Numbered from the stretch's first letter, positions 35,638-44,272 are shown. The stretch is DNA of 64,000 nucleotides from Paraplanobispora siamensis (GCF_016863175.1 NZ_BOOJ01000064.1:1-64000), one strand, 5' to 3'. The notes: generated by a model from the sequence alone, not told the origin. Numbers and translations are program-made.

Positions 35638-38112
35638 ATGAGCCACATCATGTCCTCCGCGGGTACGGGGCTCACCTCGGCCGAGGCGGCCGCGCGCCTG
35701 GTCGCCGACGGCCCCAACGCCCTGCCGGAGCCCCGCCGCGCGCCCGCGGCGGTACTGCTGCTGCGGGAGATGACGCACTTCTTCGCGCTGCTGCTGTGGG
35801 GCGCCGCCGCCTTGGCCCTGCTGGCCGGGATGCCGCAGCTGACGGTGGCGATCGTCGTGGTGATCGTGCTCAACGGGGCGTTCGCCTTCGCCCAGGAGTA
35901 CCGGGCCGACAGGGCCGGGCAGCGGCTGCGGGAGCTGATCCCGGCCGCCGTCACGGTCCGCAGGGACGGCCGCGTCACCCAGGTCGAGGCCGCCGACCTG
36001 GTGAGCGGGGACGTGGTCCTGCTGGAGGCGGGCGACCGGATCTCCGCCGATCTGGAGGCGGTCGAGACGCACGCCCTGGCGGTCAACGAGTCCATGCTCA
36101 CCGGTGAGAGCGTGCCGGCGCGGCCCCGGGCGGGGGACCGGCTGTCGGCGGGGACCTTCGTGGTGGAGGGTCAGGCCGAGGCCCTGGTGGTGGCGACCGG
36201 CGCGCGGACCCGGCTGGCCGAGATCGCGGCCCTCACCCGGGAGGCCCGGCGCCCGCCCAGCCCGCTCGCCCGCCAGCTCGGCAAGGTCGTGCGGACCGTC
36301 GCACTGATCGCCCTGGGCGTCGGCGCGGCCTTCTTCGGCCTGGCCGTCCTGCTGGGCATGGAGCCCGCCCAGGGCTTCCTGTTCGCCCTCGGCGTCACCG
36401 TCGCGCTGGTCCCCGAAGGGCTGCTGCCCACGGTGACGCTCTCACTGGCCCGGGCCGCGCAGCGGATGGCCTCCCGCAACGCCCTGGTCCGCCACCTCGA
36501 GGCGGTCGAGACGCTGGGGTCGGCCACCTTCATCTGCACCGACAAGACCGGCACGCTGACCCGCAACGAGATGACGGTGGCCGAGATCTGGGCCCCCGGC
36601 CACCCGCAGGACGAGGTGCTGCGCTCGGCCGTGCTGAGCTCCACCGGCCACGTCGCCGCCGACGGCCGGGCGGTGGGCGACCCGATGGAGGTCGCCCTGC
36701 ACGTGGCCGCCCTGCGAGGCGGCGTCGAGACGGACACGCCCGTCACCCGGCGCTTCCCGTTCGACCCGGTCCGCCGCCGGGCCTCCGTCGTGGCCGGCGG
36801 CGAGCTGCACCTCAAGGGGGCGCCGGACAGCGTGCTGCCGCTGTGCGCGGCCGTACCGGGCGCGGCCGAGGAGCTGGCGCGGATGAGCGGGCGCGGGCTG
36901 CGCGTGCTGGCCGTCGCCCGGGGCGCCGGGGAGGCCGAGCGGGATCTGACGCTGCTCGGGCTCGTGGCGCTGGAGGATCCGCCGCGCGAGGACGTGGCCG
37001 GGGCGATCGCCACCTGCCGGCGCGCCGGGATCAAGCTGGCCATGATCACCGGTGACCATCCCGCCACGGCCCGCGCCATCGCGGCCGAGGTCGGCCTGCT
37101 GGGCCCGGACGCGCTCGTGCTCACCGGTGCGCGGCTGCCGTCCGGCGACGAGGAACTGGGTAGGATGCTGGACCGCGACGGCGTCGTGGTGGCCCGGGTG
37201 ACCCCGGAGGACAAACTGCGCATCGCCCGGGCGCTGCGCGGGCGCGGTCACGTCGTGGCGATGACCGGCGACGGCGTCAACGACGGCCCCGCCCTGCGCG
37301 AGGCCGACATCGGCATCGCCATGGGCGCCTCCGGCACCGACGTCGCCCGCGAGGCCGCCGACCTGGTGCTGCTGGACGACCACTTCGCCACCATCGTCAC
37401 CGCGGTCGAGCTGGGCCGGGCCACCTACGCCAACATCCGCCGCTTCCTGACCTACCACCTGACCGACAACGTCGCCGAGCTCACCCCGTTCGCCGTCTGG
37501 GCGCTGTCGGGCGGCACGATCCCGCTGGCGCTGAGCGTGCTGCAGGTGCTCGCCCTGGACATCGGCACCGACCTGCTGCCCGCGCTCGCCCTGGGCGCCG
37601 AACCCGCCAACCCGCGCACCATGGACGGTCCCGCCCGCACCGGCAACCTGGTCGACCGGCGGCTGGTGCGCCGCGTCTTCGGTGTGCTCGGACCCGCGCA
37701 GGCGCTGGCCGAGATGGCGGCCTTCATCGGCGTCCTGCTGCTGGGCGGCTGGGTGCCGGGCGCCGATCCGGAGCCCGCGCTGCTGGCCACCGCCTCCGGC
37801 ACGGCCTTCGCCGCGGTGGTGCTGGGCCAGTTCGCCAACGCCTTCGCCTGCCGCAGCGAGTCGCGCTGGATCGGCCGGCTGCACTGGCGGGACAACCCGC
37901 TGCTGCTGTGGGCGGTCGCCTCCGAGATCGTGATGCTGCTGGCCTTCCTCGGCCTGCCCGCGCTGGCGGACCTGCTGGGCGGGACGTTCCCGGACGCGGC
38001 GGGCTGGGCGCTGGCCGTCCTGGCGGTTCCCGTCATGGTCCTGGCCGACACCGCGCACAAGGCGTGGCGGGCCCGGCGGGTCACCGCTCGTTCTCGGCCT
38101 TCAGCCGCGTAG
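35638..38112 (+). CDS. P-type cation ATPase (CtpF-like, P2A type)
   Basis: 824 aa with the full P-type plan: N-terminal cation-ATPase domain (TSAEAAARLVADGPNALPEP), actuator LTGES, membrane motif VALVPEGLLPTVTLSLARAA, phosphorylation motif FICTDKTGTLTRNE (Asp ~302), nucleotide-domain and hinge MTGDGVNDGPALREADIG, and four to six C-terminal helices. The PEGL motif and lack of heavy-metal CPC or N-terminal metal domains place it with Ca2+/cation pumps such as CtpF, a DosR-regulon gene in mycobacteria. It overlaps the convergent DosR-like gene by 32 bp. Confidence 0.93.
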   Translation: MSHIMSSAGTGLTSAEAAARLVADGPNALPEPRRAPAAVLLLREMTHFFALLLWGAAALALLAGMPQLTVAIVVVIVLNGAFAFAQEYRADRAGQRLRELIPAAVTVRRDGRVTQVEAADLVSGDVVLLEAGDRISADLEAVETHALAVNESMLTGESVPARPRAGDRLSAGTFVVEGQAEALVVATGARTRLAEIAALTREARRPPSPLARQLGKVVRTVALIALGVGAAFFGLAVLLGMEPAQGFLFALGVTVALVPEGLLPTVTLSLARAAQRMASRNALVRHLEAVETLGSATFICTDKTGTLTRNEMTVAEIWAPGHPQDEVLRSAVLSSTGHVAADGRAVGDPMEVALHVAALRGGVETDTPVTRRFPFDPVRRRASVVAGGELHLKGAPDSVLPLCAAVPGAAEELARMSGRGLRVLAVARGAGEAERDLTLLGLVALEDPPREDVAGAIATCRRAGIKLAMITGDHPATARAIAAEVGLLGPDALVLTGARLPSGDEELGRMLDRDGVVVARVTPEDKLRIARALRGRGHVVAMTGDGVNDGPALREADIGIAMGASGTDVAREAADLVLLDDHFATIVTAVELGRATYANIRRFLTYHLTDNVAELTPFAVWALSGGTIPLALSVLQVLALDIGTDLLPALALGAEPANPRTMDGPARTGNLVDRRLVRRVFGVLGPAQALAEMAAFIGVLLLGGWVPGADPEPALLATASGTAFAAVVLGQFANAFACRSESRWIGRLHWRDNPLLLWAVASEIVMLLAFLGLPALADLLGGTFPDAAGWALAVLAVPVMVLADTAHKAWRARRVTARSRPSAA

Positions 38113-38722
38113 CCAGCGCCGCGGCCTGGGTACGGCGCTGCACGCCGAGCTTGGCCAGCAGGTTGGAGACGTAGTTCTTGACCGTCTTCTCCGCCAGGTG
38201 CAGCCGCTCGCCGACCTGCCGGTTGGTCAGCCCCTCGCTGACCAGCTCCAGGATGTGCCGCTCCTGCTCGGTCAGGCGGGCCAGCGGATCCTTGCGGGCG
38301 GACTGCTCGCGCAGCCGGGCCAGCATGGCGGTGGTGGTCTGCGGGTCCAGCAGGGACTGCCCCGAGGCCACGGTGCGCACGGCGCCGACCAGGTCGGAGC
38401 CGTGGATCTGCTTGAGCACGTAGCCGGAGGCGCCGGCCATGACGGCGTTGAACAGCGCGTCGTCGTCGGAGAAGGAGGTCAGCATCAGGCAGGCCAGGCC
38501 GGGCAGGGCCGAGCGCACCTCCCGGCAGACGTCCACGCCGTTGCCGTCGGGCAGGCGCACGTCCAGCACCGCCACGTCGGGCCTCAGCGCCAGGATGCGG
38601 GCGACGGCCGACTCGGCGCTCTCGGCCTCGCCGATGACCTCGATGTCATCCTCGGAGTCCAGCAGCGTCGCCACGCCGCGCCGTACGACCTCGTGATCGT
38701 CCACGAGGAACACACGAATCAT
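38081..38722 (-). CDS. devR: DevR/DosR-like response regulator
   Basis: 213 aa from the ATG at 38722 (MIRVFLVDDHEVVRRGVATL). It parallels M. tuberculosis DosR closely: PDVAVLDVRLPDGNGVDVCR with phospho-Asp ~53, ASGYVLKQI with the switch lysine, the linker SLLDPQTTTAMLARLR, and the output helix-turn-helix LTEQERHILELVSEGLTNRQ ... LAEKTVKNYVSNLLAKLGVQ plus RRTQAA. No histidine kinase is adjacent, so its partner must lie elsewhere. A DosR-like box sits 102 bp upstream, shared with the divergent gene at 38923. It is the likely controller of the box-bearing promoters. Confidence 0.95.
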   Translation of the reverse strand: MIRVFLVDDHEVVRRGVATLLDSEDDIEVIGEAESAESAVARILALRPDVAVLDVRLPDGNGVDVCREVRSALPGLACLMLTSFSDDDALFNAVMAGASGYVLKQIHGSDLVGAVRTVASGQSLLDPQTTTAMLARLREQSARKDPLARLTEQERHILELVSEGLTNRQVGERLHLAEKTVKNYVSNLLAKLGVQRRTQAAALATRLKAENER

Positions 38723-38824
38723 GACCTCGACGCTAGACCTTCCGGCCCTGTGTGAACAGAAGCATGAATGGAAGCCCATCACGTCCGGCCGCACACGGGA
38801 CCAGGGACCGACGCCGCGTCACCG

Positions 38825-38839
38825 GGGACCTTCGGCACT
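38825..38839. promoter_or_regulatory. DosR-like box in the devR / 38923 divergent promoter
   Basis: On the minus strand AGTGCCGAAGGTCCC, an excellent match to the consensus. It lies between devR and a membrane-protein gene and could serve both, including autoregulation. A GC-rich near-repeat, GGGCCCCGTCCCCGG, follows at 38844-38858. Confidence 0.65.
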
Positions 38840-38922
38840 GCCCGGGCCCCGTCCCCGGCGGGAGTCTGAAGGCAGGAACCTCCTCGTCAGAGAGCCCTCA
38901 TCGGGAACGGGAGGGGGTGAGC

Positions 38923-39357
38923 ATGATGAGGCTGACATGGAAGGACGCGGTCGCCACGGTGGTCGCGGGTGTCATCGTCGCGGTCTACGTGGCGTTCCTG
39001 CAGGGGGTGGATATGGCGATCATCTCCAGTGTGCGGGGCGTGGCCACCACCATCCTGGTGCTCGGGTTCGTCGGCGGGTGCGCGCTCAGCTCGGCCGACG
39101 AGCTGTACGCCGGCCGCAGGACGCCGATGACACAGCTGTTCACAGCGGTCGCGAGCCTGCTCGGCGTCACGGCGCTCGTCGCCGGGATCATCGCGCTGGC
39201 TGCCGAGAGCGAGGTCGCACTGGCGGTTCTGTTCGCCGCCACGATCGCGCTGTGGTTCGTCTCGACGCTGCGGCACGCGCTTCGCGCTCCCGCCGCCGCA
39301 CCGGCCGGGCGTGACGTGCACGAGGTCATCGAGCCGGAGAGGACGGCACGGGAATGA
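38923..39357 (+). CDS. Four-helix membrane protein of unknown function
   Basis: 144 aa from ATG 38923 (GGGAGGGGGTGA upstream; ATG 38926 is equally possible). Four hydrophobic helices (DAVATVVAGVIVAVYVAFLQ; VATTILVLGFVGGCAL; QLFTAVASLLGVTALVAGII; VALAVLFAATIALWFV) are followed by a short charged C-terminus. I do not recognise a named family. The DosR-like box 84 bp upstream and a strong terminator downstream mark it as a single-gene unit of the island. Confidence 0.8.
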   Translation: MMRLTWKDAVATVVAGVIVAVYVAFLQGVDMAIISSVRGVATTILVLGFVGGCALSSADELYAGRRTPMTQLFTAVASLLGVTALVAGIIALAAESEVALAVLFAATIALWFVSTLRHALRAPAAAPAGRDVHEVIEPERTARE

Positions 39358-39368
39358 CCATACCGATC

Positions 39369-39407
39369 GAGGGGCCGGCGGACGCGGTGAGCGTCCGCCG
39401 GCCCCTC
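39369..39407. terminator. Strong hairpin terminator
   Basis: A perfect 17-bp stem, GAGGGGCCGGCGGACGC with its complement, and a GGTGA loop, 11 bp after the stop of the membrane-protein gene. No T-run follows. Confidence 0.8.
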
Positions 39408-39462
39408 GCCTGTCCGGACCCGCCGGGCCGGTGAAGCTCTCCAGGCCGGTGACCGCCCGCAG

Positions 39463-39476
39463 AAGGCGTTGGTCCC
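39463..39476. promoter_or_regulatory. DosR-like box upstream of second universal stress protein
   Basis: AAGGCGTTGGTCCC, with the conserved GGTCCC half and a weaker left half, 96 bp before the start at 39573. Confidence 0.45.
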
Positions 39477-39572
39477 TGCAGGAGATGACGTTCGGCCGGT
39501 GCCGGAACCCGCGCGCGAGTGTGCGATGGGGGTGAAGGACACCGAAGCTCTTCTCCGGAAGGGAGGCCGGCC

Positions 39573-40442
39573 GTGACCGGACTGATCGTCGTCGGCGTCG
39601 ACGGGTCCGCCCCCGCGACGGCGGCGCTGGACTGGGCGAGTGAGGAGGCCGCGCGCCGCGGCGCGGCACTGAAGATCGTGCATGTGCACGAGCCGTGGGC
39701 CGCCGCCACTCCCTTCTTCCGGGCGGGAGTGGCGGACGACCCGGCGGCCGGATACGGCCGGGAGACGCTGGAGGCGGCCGAGCGACGGGCCTGTGAACGT
39801 GCCCCCGCCATCGAGATCACCACCGACCTGGCGACCGGGGCGGTGGTCGAGCGGCTCAAGGCCGAGTCAGAAGGAGCCGACGAACTGGTGATCGGGAGCA
39901 GAGGGCTGGGGGGCTTCGCCGGCCTGGTACTCGGCTCGGTCGGCCTGGCCCTGGCCGGGCACGCGGCCGTCCCCGTCGTGGTGGTGCGTACGGCGGCCCG
40001 GACCGCGCACGGCGTGATCGTGGCCGGGTTCGACGGCTCCGAGCATTCGGAGGCCGCGCTGGAGTACGCCTTCACCCAGGCCCGGCTGCGGGGCTGCCGG
40101 CTGCGGGCGGTCCACGCCTGGCAGATGCCCATGGTCTCGCCCTACGCGCTGGGCTACAGCCCGGTGGTGAAGGGCCTCTACCGGGACGAGGCCGAGGTGG
40201 TCCGGCAGTACCTGGCGCCCTGGCGGGAGAAATACCCCGACATCGAGGTGGAGGAGGCGGCCGTGTGCGACCACCCGGTCCGCGCGCTGTCGGACGCCTC
40301 GCGCCGGGCGGACCTGGTCGTGGTGGGCTCGCGCGGGCTGGGCGGATTCGGCGCGGCCGTACTGGGCTCGGTCGGCCATGGCGTGCTGCACCGCGCACAC
40401 TGCCCGGTCGCCGTGGTGCGACCGCGTGAGGAGGAACGATGA
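39573..40442 (+). CDS. Tandem universal stress protein
   Basis: 289 aa from GTG 39573 behind GGAAGGGAGG. Both UspA domains look complete: LIVVGVDGSAPATAALDWAS ... GSRGLGGFAGLVLGSVGLAL, and VIVAGFDGSEHSEAALEYAF ... GSRGLGGFGAAVLGSVGHGV, each with the ATP-binding G-2x-G-9x-G(S) loop. Its stop overlaps the start of the CBS gene (ATGA), so the two are translationally coupled. It is more canonical than the first tandem USP in the window. Confidence 0.93.
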   Translation: MTGLIVVGVDGSAPATAALDWASEEAARRGAALKIVHVHEPWAAATPFFRAGVADDPAAGYGRETLEAAERRACERAPAIEITTDLATGAVVERLKAESEGADELVIGSRGLGGFAGLVLGSVGLALAGHAAVPVVVVRTAARTAHGVIVAGFDGSEHSEAALEYAFTQARLRGCRLRAVHAWQMPMVSPYALGYSPVVKGLYRDEAEVVRQYLAPWREKYPDIEVEEAAVCDHPVRALSDASRRADLVVVGSRGLGGFGAAVLGSVGHGVLHRAHCPVAVVRPREEER

Positions 40443-40921
40443 ACAACCGGGCGCTGACCGCCGGACAGGTGATGAACCGTGTCCTGGTCACGATCACCCC
40501 TGAGGAGTCGCCGCTGATGGCCTGGGAGCTGATGCGCCGGGCGGAGGTCCACCACCTTCCGGTGCTCGACGCCCACGGCCGGCTGCTGGGCATCCTCACC
40601 CGCCAGGACCTGTCCGACCACTGGTCCGGCGGCCCCGCCCAGCAGGCCCACCGCCCGATCCGCGACCTGCTCGGCCGGCGCAGGACGCCGCGGGCCCATC
40701 CGGACCAGCCGCTGTCGGAGGTGGCCGCGATGATGCTCGACGCCGGCTGTGACGCGGTACCGGTTCTCGGCGACCGCGCCCGCCTGGTCGGGATGATCAC
40801 CACCGTGGACGTGCTGAAGGCCGTGGCCGGGCGCGCCCCCGACACCGAGCAGGAGGGGGAGGTGCGGACTGCACTGTTCCGCATCGAGCCCGTGGCGCTC
40901 TCACCGCAGGATCCCGCCTGA
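40439..40921 (+). CDS. CBS-domain pair protein
   Basis: 160 aa with two CBS motifs: VMNRVLVTITPEESPLMAWE ... HHLPVLDAHGRLLGILTRQD and AHPDQPLSEVAAMMLDAGCD ... AVPVLGDRARLVGMITTVDV. These pairs bind adenine nucleotides and act as energy sensors; Hrp1 of the mycobacterial DosR regulon is of this type. Coupled to the USP upstream. Its last 96 bp are duplicated at 43211-43306 as a remnant. Confidence 0.92.
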   Translation: MNNRALTAGQVMNRVLVTITPEESPLMAWELMRRAEVHHLPVLDAHGRLLGILTRQDLSDHWSGGPAQQAHRPIRDLLGRRRTPRAHPDQPLSEVAAMMLDAGCDAVPVLGDRARLVGMITTVDVLKAVAGRAPDTEQEGEVRTALFRIEPVALSPQDPA

Positions 40922-41005
40922 CCCCGCCGGCGGGCCGGTGCCGGCCTCTGCGGTGCTCCCCCCCCGCCGGTGCGGCCGCCGTACGAAGCATGAAGGGAGA
41001 GCGTG

Positions 41006-42433
41006 ATGCGTCAGCTGAGCGCTCTGGACGAGCAGTTCCTCGACTTCGAGACGGAGGCGGACGTCGCCAACGTCGCGGGGCTGGCGATCCTGGAACGCGA
41101 GGTGTCCAGGGACGAGCTGTTCGTCCTGCTGAAGGATCGGCTGGGGCGCGTGGAACAACTGCGGCAGCGGTTGAAAGGCGTCCCGTTCCGGCTCGACCGG
41201 CCCTACTGGGTGGCCGACGCCGAAGTCGACCTGGACTATCACCTGCGTGAGCTGGCCCTGCCCTCGCCCGGGAACGACGCCCAGCTGGGCGAGCAGGTCG
41301 CCCGGCTGCACGAGCGGCGGCTGGACCGCACCAGGCCGCTGTGGGAGATGTACCTGATCCAGAGCCTGGCCGGTGGCCGCTCGGCGGTCTACACGAAGCT
41401 GCACCACGCCGCGATCGACGGCCTGGGCGGCGCCGACGTGCTCGCCTCGCTCATGGACCCGTCCGCCGAACCGGAGCGCGATCACGCGGGGGAACCGCCT
41501 CCCTCCGGCCCCGACGGGCCGCTGCACGTGCCGTGGATGCTGGCGCGCGGCGCCCTGCACGCGCTGACCGGCCCCACCCACGTCCTCCGCTTCCTCGCCG
41601 AGGCGATACCCCATCTGGACGAGATCCCGGTCGTCTCCCGCATCCCCGGCACCGGGCAGGTGTCCCGGGTCACGAGATGGCTGAGCGGGCGGTCGCGGCC
41701 GGAGCTGCCCCACCTGCCCACCCCGCGCACACCGCTGAGCGGGCCGGTCTCCGCCCACCGCCGCTTCGCCTTCGCCGAGCTCCCGCTCGACGAGGTCAAA
41801 CGCGTCAAGAACGCGTTCGGCGTCACGGTCAACGACGTGGTCCTGGCGCTGGCGGCCACCGCGGTCCGGCGCTGGCTGGCCGGGCACGCGATGCTCCCCG
41901 CCGAGCCGCTGATCGTGGGAGTGCCCTTCGCGCTGAGGCGACCCGGTGAAGGCGGACGCGGCAACCAGGTCACGATCATGACCGTGCCGCTGCCGACCCA
42001 CGTCGCCGACGTCCGGCGGAGGCTGCAGGAGGTGCACGCGTCCATGGAACGGCTCAAGGCCCGGCTCGATCCGGTGCCCGCGAGCTGGATGCGGGAGTTC
42101 ACCGAGAGCCTGCCGGCCGCTCTGACCGGACTGGCCGACCGGGCCGCGTTCGCGCTGCTCGGGCAGGCGGCGCCGCCGATGAACCTGATCGTCTCGAACG
42201 TCCCCGGCCCGCAGGTGCCCCTGTTCGTCGCCGGAGCCCGCCTGCTGGCGCACTATCCGGTCTCGGTGGTGACCGGCGTCAGCGGCGGGCTCAACATCAC
42301 GGTCTTCTCCTACGACGGCCGCCTGGATGTCGGGATCACCGCCTGCCGGGACATGGTGCCCGACGTGTGGGCCGTCCCCGGCTACCTGAAGGAGGCGCTG
42401 GAGGAGCTCACGGCGCTGCTGGACGCCCCCTAG
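41006..42433 (+). CDS. Wax ester synthase/diacylglycerol acyltransferase (WS/DGAT)
   Basis: 475 aa from ATG 41006 (AAGGGAGAG upstream). The N-terminus MRQLSALDEQFLDFETE, the active-site motif KLHHAAIDGLGGADVL (HHxxxDG at ~133), ALAATAVRRWLAGHAM, and the C-terminal NLIVSNVPGPQVPLFVAGAR are diagnostic. It makes triacylglycerol or wax esters from acyl-CoA; the homologue Tgs1 belongs to the mycobacterial DosR regulon. It follows the CBS gene by 84 bp with no box of its own, so it may be read through from the USP promoter. Confidence 0.95.
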   Translation: MRQLSALDEQFLDFETEADVANVAGLAILEREVSRDELFVLLKDRLGRVEQLRQRLKGVPFRLDRPYWVADAEVDLDYHLRELALPSPGNDAQLGEQVARLHERRLDRTRPLWEMYLIQSLAGGRSAVYTKLHHAAIDGLGGADVLASLMDPSAEPERDHAGEPPPSGPDGPLHVPWMLARGALHALTGPTHVLRFLAEAIPHLDEIPVVSRIPGTGQVSRVTRWLSGRSRPELPHLPTPRTPLSGPVSAHRRFAFAELPLDEVKRVKNAFGVTVNDVVLALAATAVRRWLAGHAMLPAEPLIVGVPFALRRPGEGGRGNQVTIMTVPLPTHVADVRRRLQEVHASMERLKARLDPVPASWMREFTESLPAALTGLADRAAFALLGQAAPPMNLIVSNVPGPQVPLFVAGARLLAHYPVSVVTGVSGGLNITVFSYDGRLDVGITACRDMVPDVWAVPGYLKEALEELTALLDAP

Positions 42434-42517
42434 CGCCGTGACGGCGAGCGGCGCCGCCCGACCCGCCCCGGCGGGACGGCGCGCCCGCGTCCCGGCCGGC
42501 GGGAGAAGGACGGAGTC

Positions 42518-43201
42518 ATGCTGGGTGCGCTGAACGACCTGCTTGCCGGGCTGCTCGACCTGCTGGCCGGGCAGGGCTTCCTGGTGGTCGGCGCCGCCCT
42601 CCTGGCGCTGCTGGCGATGGAGGGTTCGCTGCTGATCGGCCTGCTGGTGCCCGCGGACGCGGCCATCTTGATGGCGGGCATCGCTTCGGAGGGTCCCGCC
42701 GAGGTCGCCGGCGTGGTCGTGGCGGGGGTGGCCGGGTGCTATCTGGGCGCCTCCGGCGGTTACCTGATCGGCAGGATGTACGGCACGCGGCTGCGGCGCG
42801 GCCGCGCCGGCCGCTGGGTCGGTGCACGGCGCTGGGAGCGCGCCGAGCGCCTCATGGGCGGGACCGACGGCGGGGTGACCCTCGCGGTGGCCTACTTCCT
42901 GCCGGTCGCCCACGCCCTCACCCCGGTGCTGGCCGGCACGCTGAACATGCCCTACCGGCGTTTCGTCGGCTGGGCGATGACCGGCGCGGCCGCCTGGGTG
43001 ACGTTCTACGTGGTGATCGGCGCGGTCGCCGGGAGCGCCGCCAGGCAGCACCAGGATCTGCTGGTCCCGCTGACCGCCGCGGTGGCGGTCCTGGTCGGCG
43101 GCACGGTGCTGGCGATCAGGCGGTTCACCGCCGCGCGCCTGTCGCGCGGTCGCGAGCACGCCCTCTCCGGGCCGTTCAGCCGGGACCATGGACTCTGGTG
43201 A
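42518..43201 (+). CDS. DedA-family membrane protein
   Basis: 227 aa with the DedA/SNARE-associated pattern: a re-entrant first pair (FLVVGAALLALLAMEGSLLI), GCYLGASGGYLIGRMYGTRL, the YFLPVAHALTPVLAGTLNMP segment (in place of the usual R-F-x-P-xx-R core) and a final helix. The family acts in lipid flipping and membrane homeostasis. It is downstream of WS/DGAT by 84 bp. A 49-bp stretch near its 3' end is repeated at 44219-44267. Confidence 0.88.
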   Translation: MLGALNDLLAGLLDLLAGQGFLVVGAALLALLAMEGSLLIGLLVPADAAILMAGIASEGPAEVAGVVVAGVAGCYLGASGGYLIGRMYGTRLRRGRAGRWVGARRWERAERLMGGTDGGVTLAVAYFLPVAHALTPVLAGTLNMPYRRFVGWAMTGAAAWVTFYVVIGAVAGSAARQHQDLLVPLTAAVAVLVGGTVLAIRRFTAARLSRGREHALSGPFSRDHGLW

Positions 43202-43210
43202 GCCGCGCCC

Positions 43211-43306
43211 GCCGGGCGCGCCCCCGACACCGAGCAGGAGGCGGAGGTGCGGACCGCGCCGTTCCGCATCGAACCCGTGGCGCTATCGCCGCAGGAACCC
43301 GCCTGA
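43211..43306 (+). pseudogene. Duplicated 3' end of the CBS gene
   Basis: These 96 bases match the last 96 bases of the CBS-protein gene (40826-40921) at 88 positions. They include the tail codons and the TGA, but no start or CBS domain. It begins 9 bp after the DedA stop. The remainder of the 341-bp gap (43202-43542) shows only a hairpin. Confidence 0.9.
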
Positions 43307-43496
43307 CATCCCACCGGACGGCGCTCTGCACGGCGGGTTCCTGGAACGCGCCATAACGAAATTGCAGGTTCGCCTCCGACCGGACGCTGACCAGCGCATC
43401 GCTTCCGGGTGCCCGGCTCATCTGTTCCCGTGGCGGGAACGCGGCGTTTTCCGGTGTCCGAAGCGGGTAACCGTACGCCGCCTGGCCGGGCGATCA

Positions 43497-43519
43497 GAGT
43501 GTCGCAGGAGGCGACACTC
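43497..43519. promoter_or_regulatory. 9-bp perfect hairpin with AGGAG loop
   Basis: GAGTGTCGC, loop AGGAG, GCGACACTC, in the leader of the secreted-protein gene 23 bp before its start. A proper ribosome site, AAGGAGG, follows at 43526-43532. It could be an operator or an mRNA structure. Confidence 0.55.
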
Positions 43520-43542
43520 CGAGCCAAGGAGGCATCAGCCCG

Positions 43543-44088
43543 ATGCAGTTACGAATCGGCATCATCGCAATACTCTCGGCGATAGTCGCCGTGCTCGTAC
43601 CGAGTACGAGTCACGCCACGTCCTCGTCAGCACCGGGGAACACCTTCGCAGCAGACCCAGGGGGCACCCTCACGGTCGAACAGGTCACCGGAACCGTCGC
43701 CGGCGGCGGCAGCGCCGTCGGCACATTCACCCCGACCGCTTTCACCCAGGTCGGCGACACGCTCACGGCGACCGGCACTCTGAACGCCACCCTCACCGAC
43801 GCGGCCGGTGCCGTCATCGGCACGACCACCCGCACGATCACCCTCGACGTCCAGAGCGCCAACCAGGCGACCTGCACGATCCTCGACCTCACGCTCGGGC
43901 CGCTGGACCTCGACCTGCTGGGTCTGGAGGTCCACCTGAACCGGGTTCACCTGGTCATCGAGGCGGACCCGGGACCGGGCAACCTGCTGGGCAACCTGCT
44001 GTGCGCCATAGCCAACCTGCTCAACGGCGGTAGCCCGCTGGGTAGCATCGCGGATCTGCTCAACCAGATCCTGCGGCTGTTCGGCTAG
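43543..44088 (+). CDS. Secreted protein of unknown function
   Basis: 181 aa from ATG 43543 with AAGGAGG ten bases upstream. A Sec signal (LRIGIIAILSAIVAVLVPST with SHA) is followed by a Thr/Val-rich beta domain (GTLTVEQVTGTVAGGGSAVG ... TFTPTAFTQVGDTLTATGTL). A leucine-rich end follows (LDLTLGPLDLDLLGLEVHLN ... IADLLNQILRLFG), with two cysteines that may pair. Similar exported actinomycete proteins are known only as hypothetical. A strong hairpin follows the gene. Confidence 0.82.
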   Translation: MQLRIGIIAILSAIVAVLVPSTSHATSSSAPGNTFAADPGGTLTVEQVTGTVAGGGSAVGTFTPTAFTQVGDTLTATGTLNATLTDAAGAVIGTTTRTITLDVQSANQATCTILDLTLGPLDLDLLGLEVHLNRVHLVIEADPGPGNLLGNLLCAIANLLNGGSPLGSIADLLNQILRLFG

Positions 44089-44121
44089 CGCCGCTCCGGA
44101 ACGGCGCTGATCCAGCGCGTC

Positions 44122-44158
44122 CGTCCGGGGCCGCCGCCACAGCAGGCGGCCCCGGACG
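44122..44158. terminator. GC-rich terminator hairpin
   Basis: CGTCCGGGGCCGCC and its exact complement GGCGGCCCCGGACG (14-bp stem, 9-nt loop), 33 bp after the secreted protein's stop. Two 12-bp direct repeats GCTCATCTCGTC follow at 44177 and 44189. Confidence 0.75.
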
Positions 44159-44218
44159 CACCTTCCCGTGCGCGAAGCTCATCTCGTCGCTCATCTCGTC
44201 TCATCCGATCTGATGCGA

Positions 44219-44267
44219 GGCACGGTACCGGCGATCAAGCGGTTCACCGCCGCGCGCCTGTCGCGCG
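44219..44267. repeat. Duplicated fragment of the DedA gene 3' region
   Basis: 49 bases match 43100-43148 inside the DedA gene with three differences. No frame is kept and no start is present. It lies directly before the DosR-like box at 44273. It is a second footprint of duplication in this island. Confidence 0.85.
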
Positions 44268-44272
44268 TTTCC

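Noticed and set aside
42470-42493. CGGGACG...CGTCCCG inverted repeat before the DedA gene as another DosR box
   Set aside because: The half-sites are too far apart and the AA/TT centre of the other boxes is missing.
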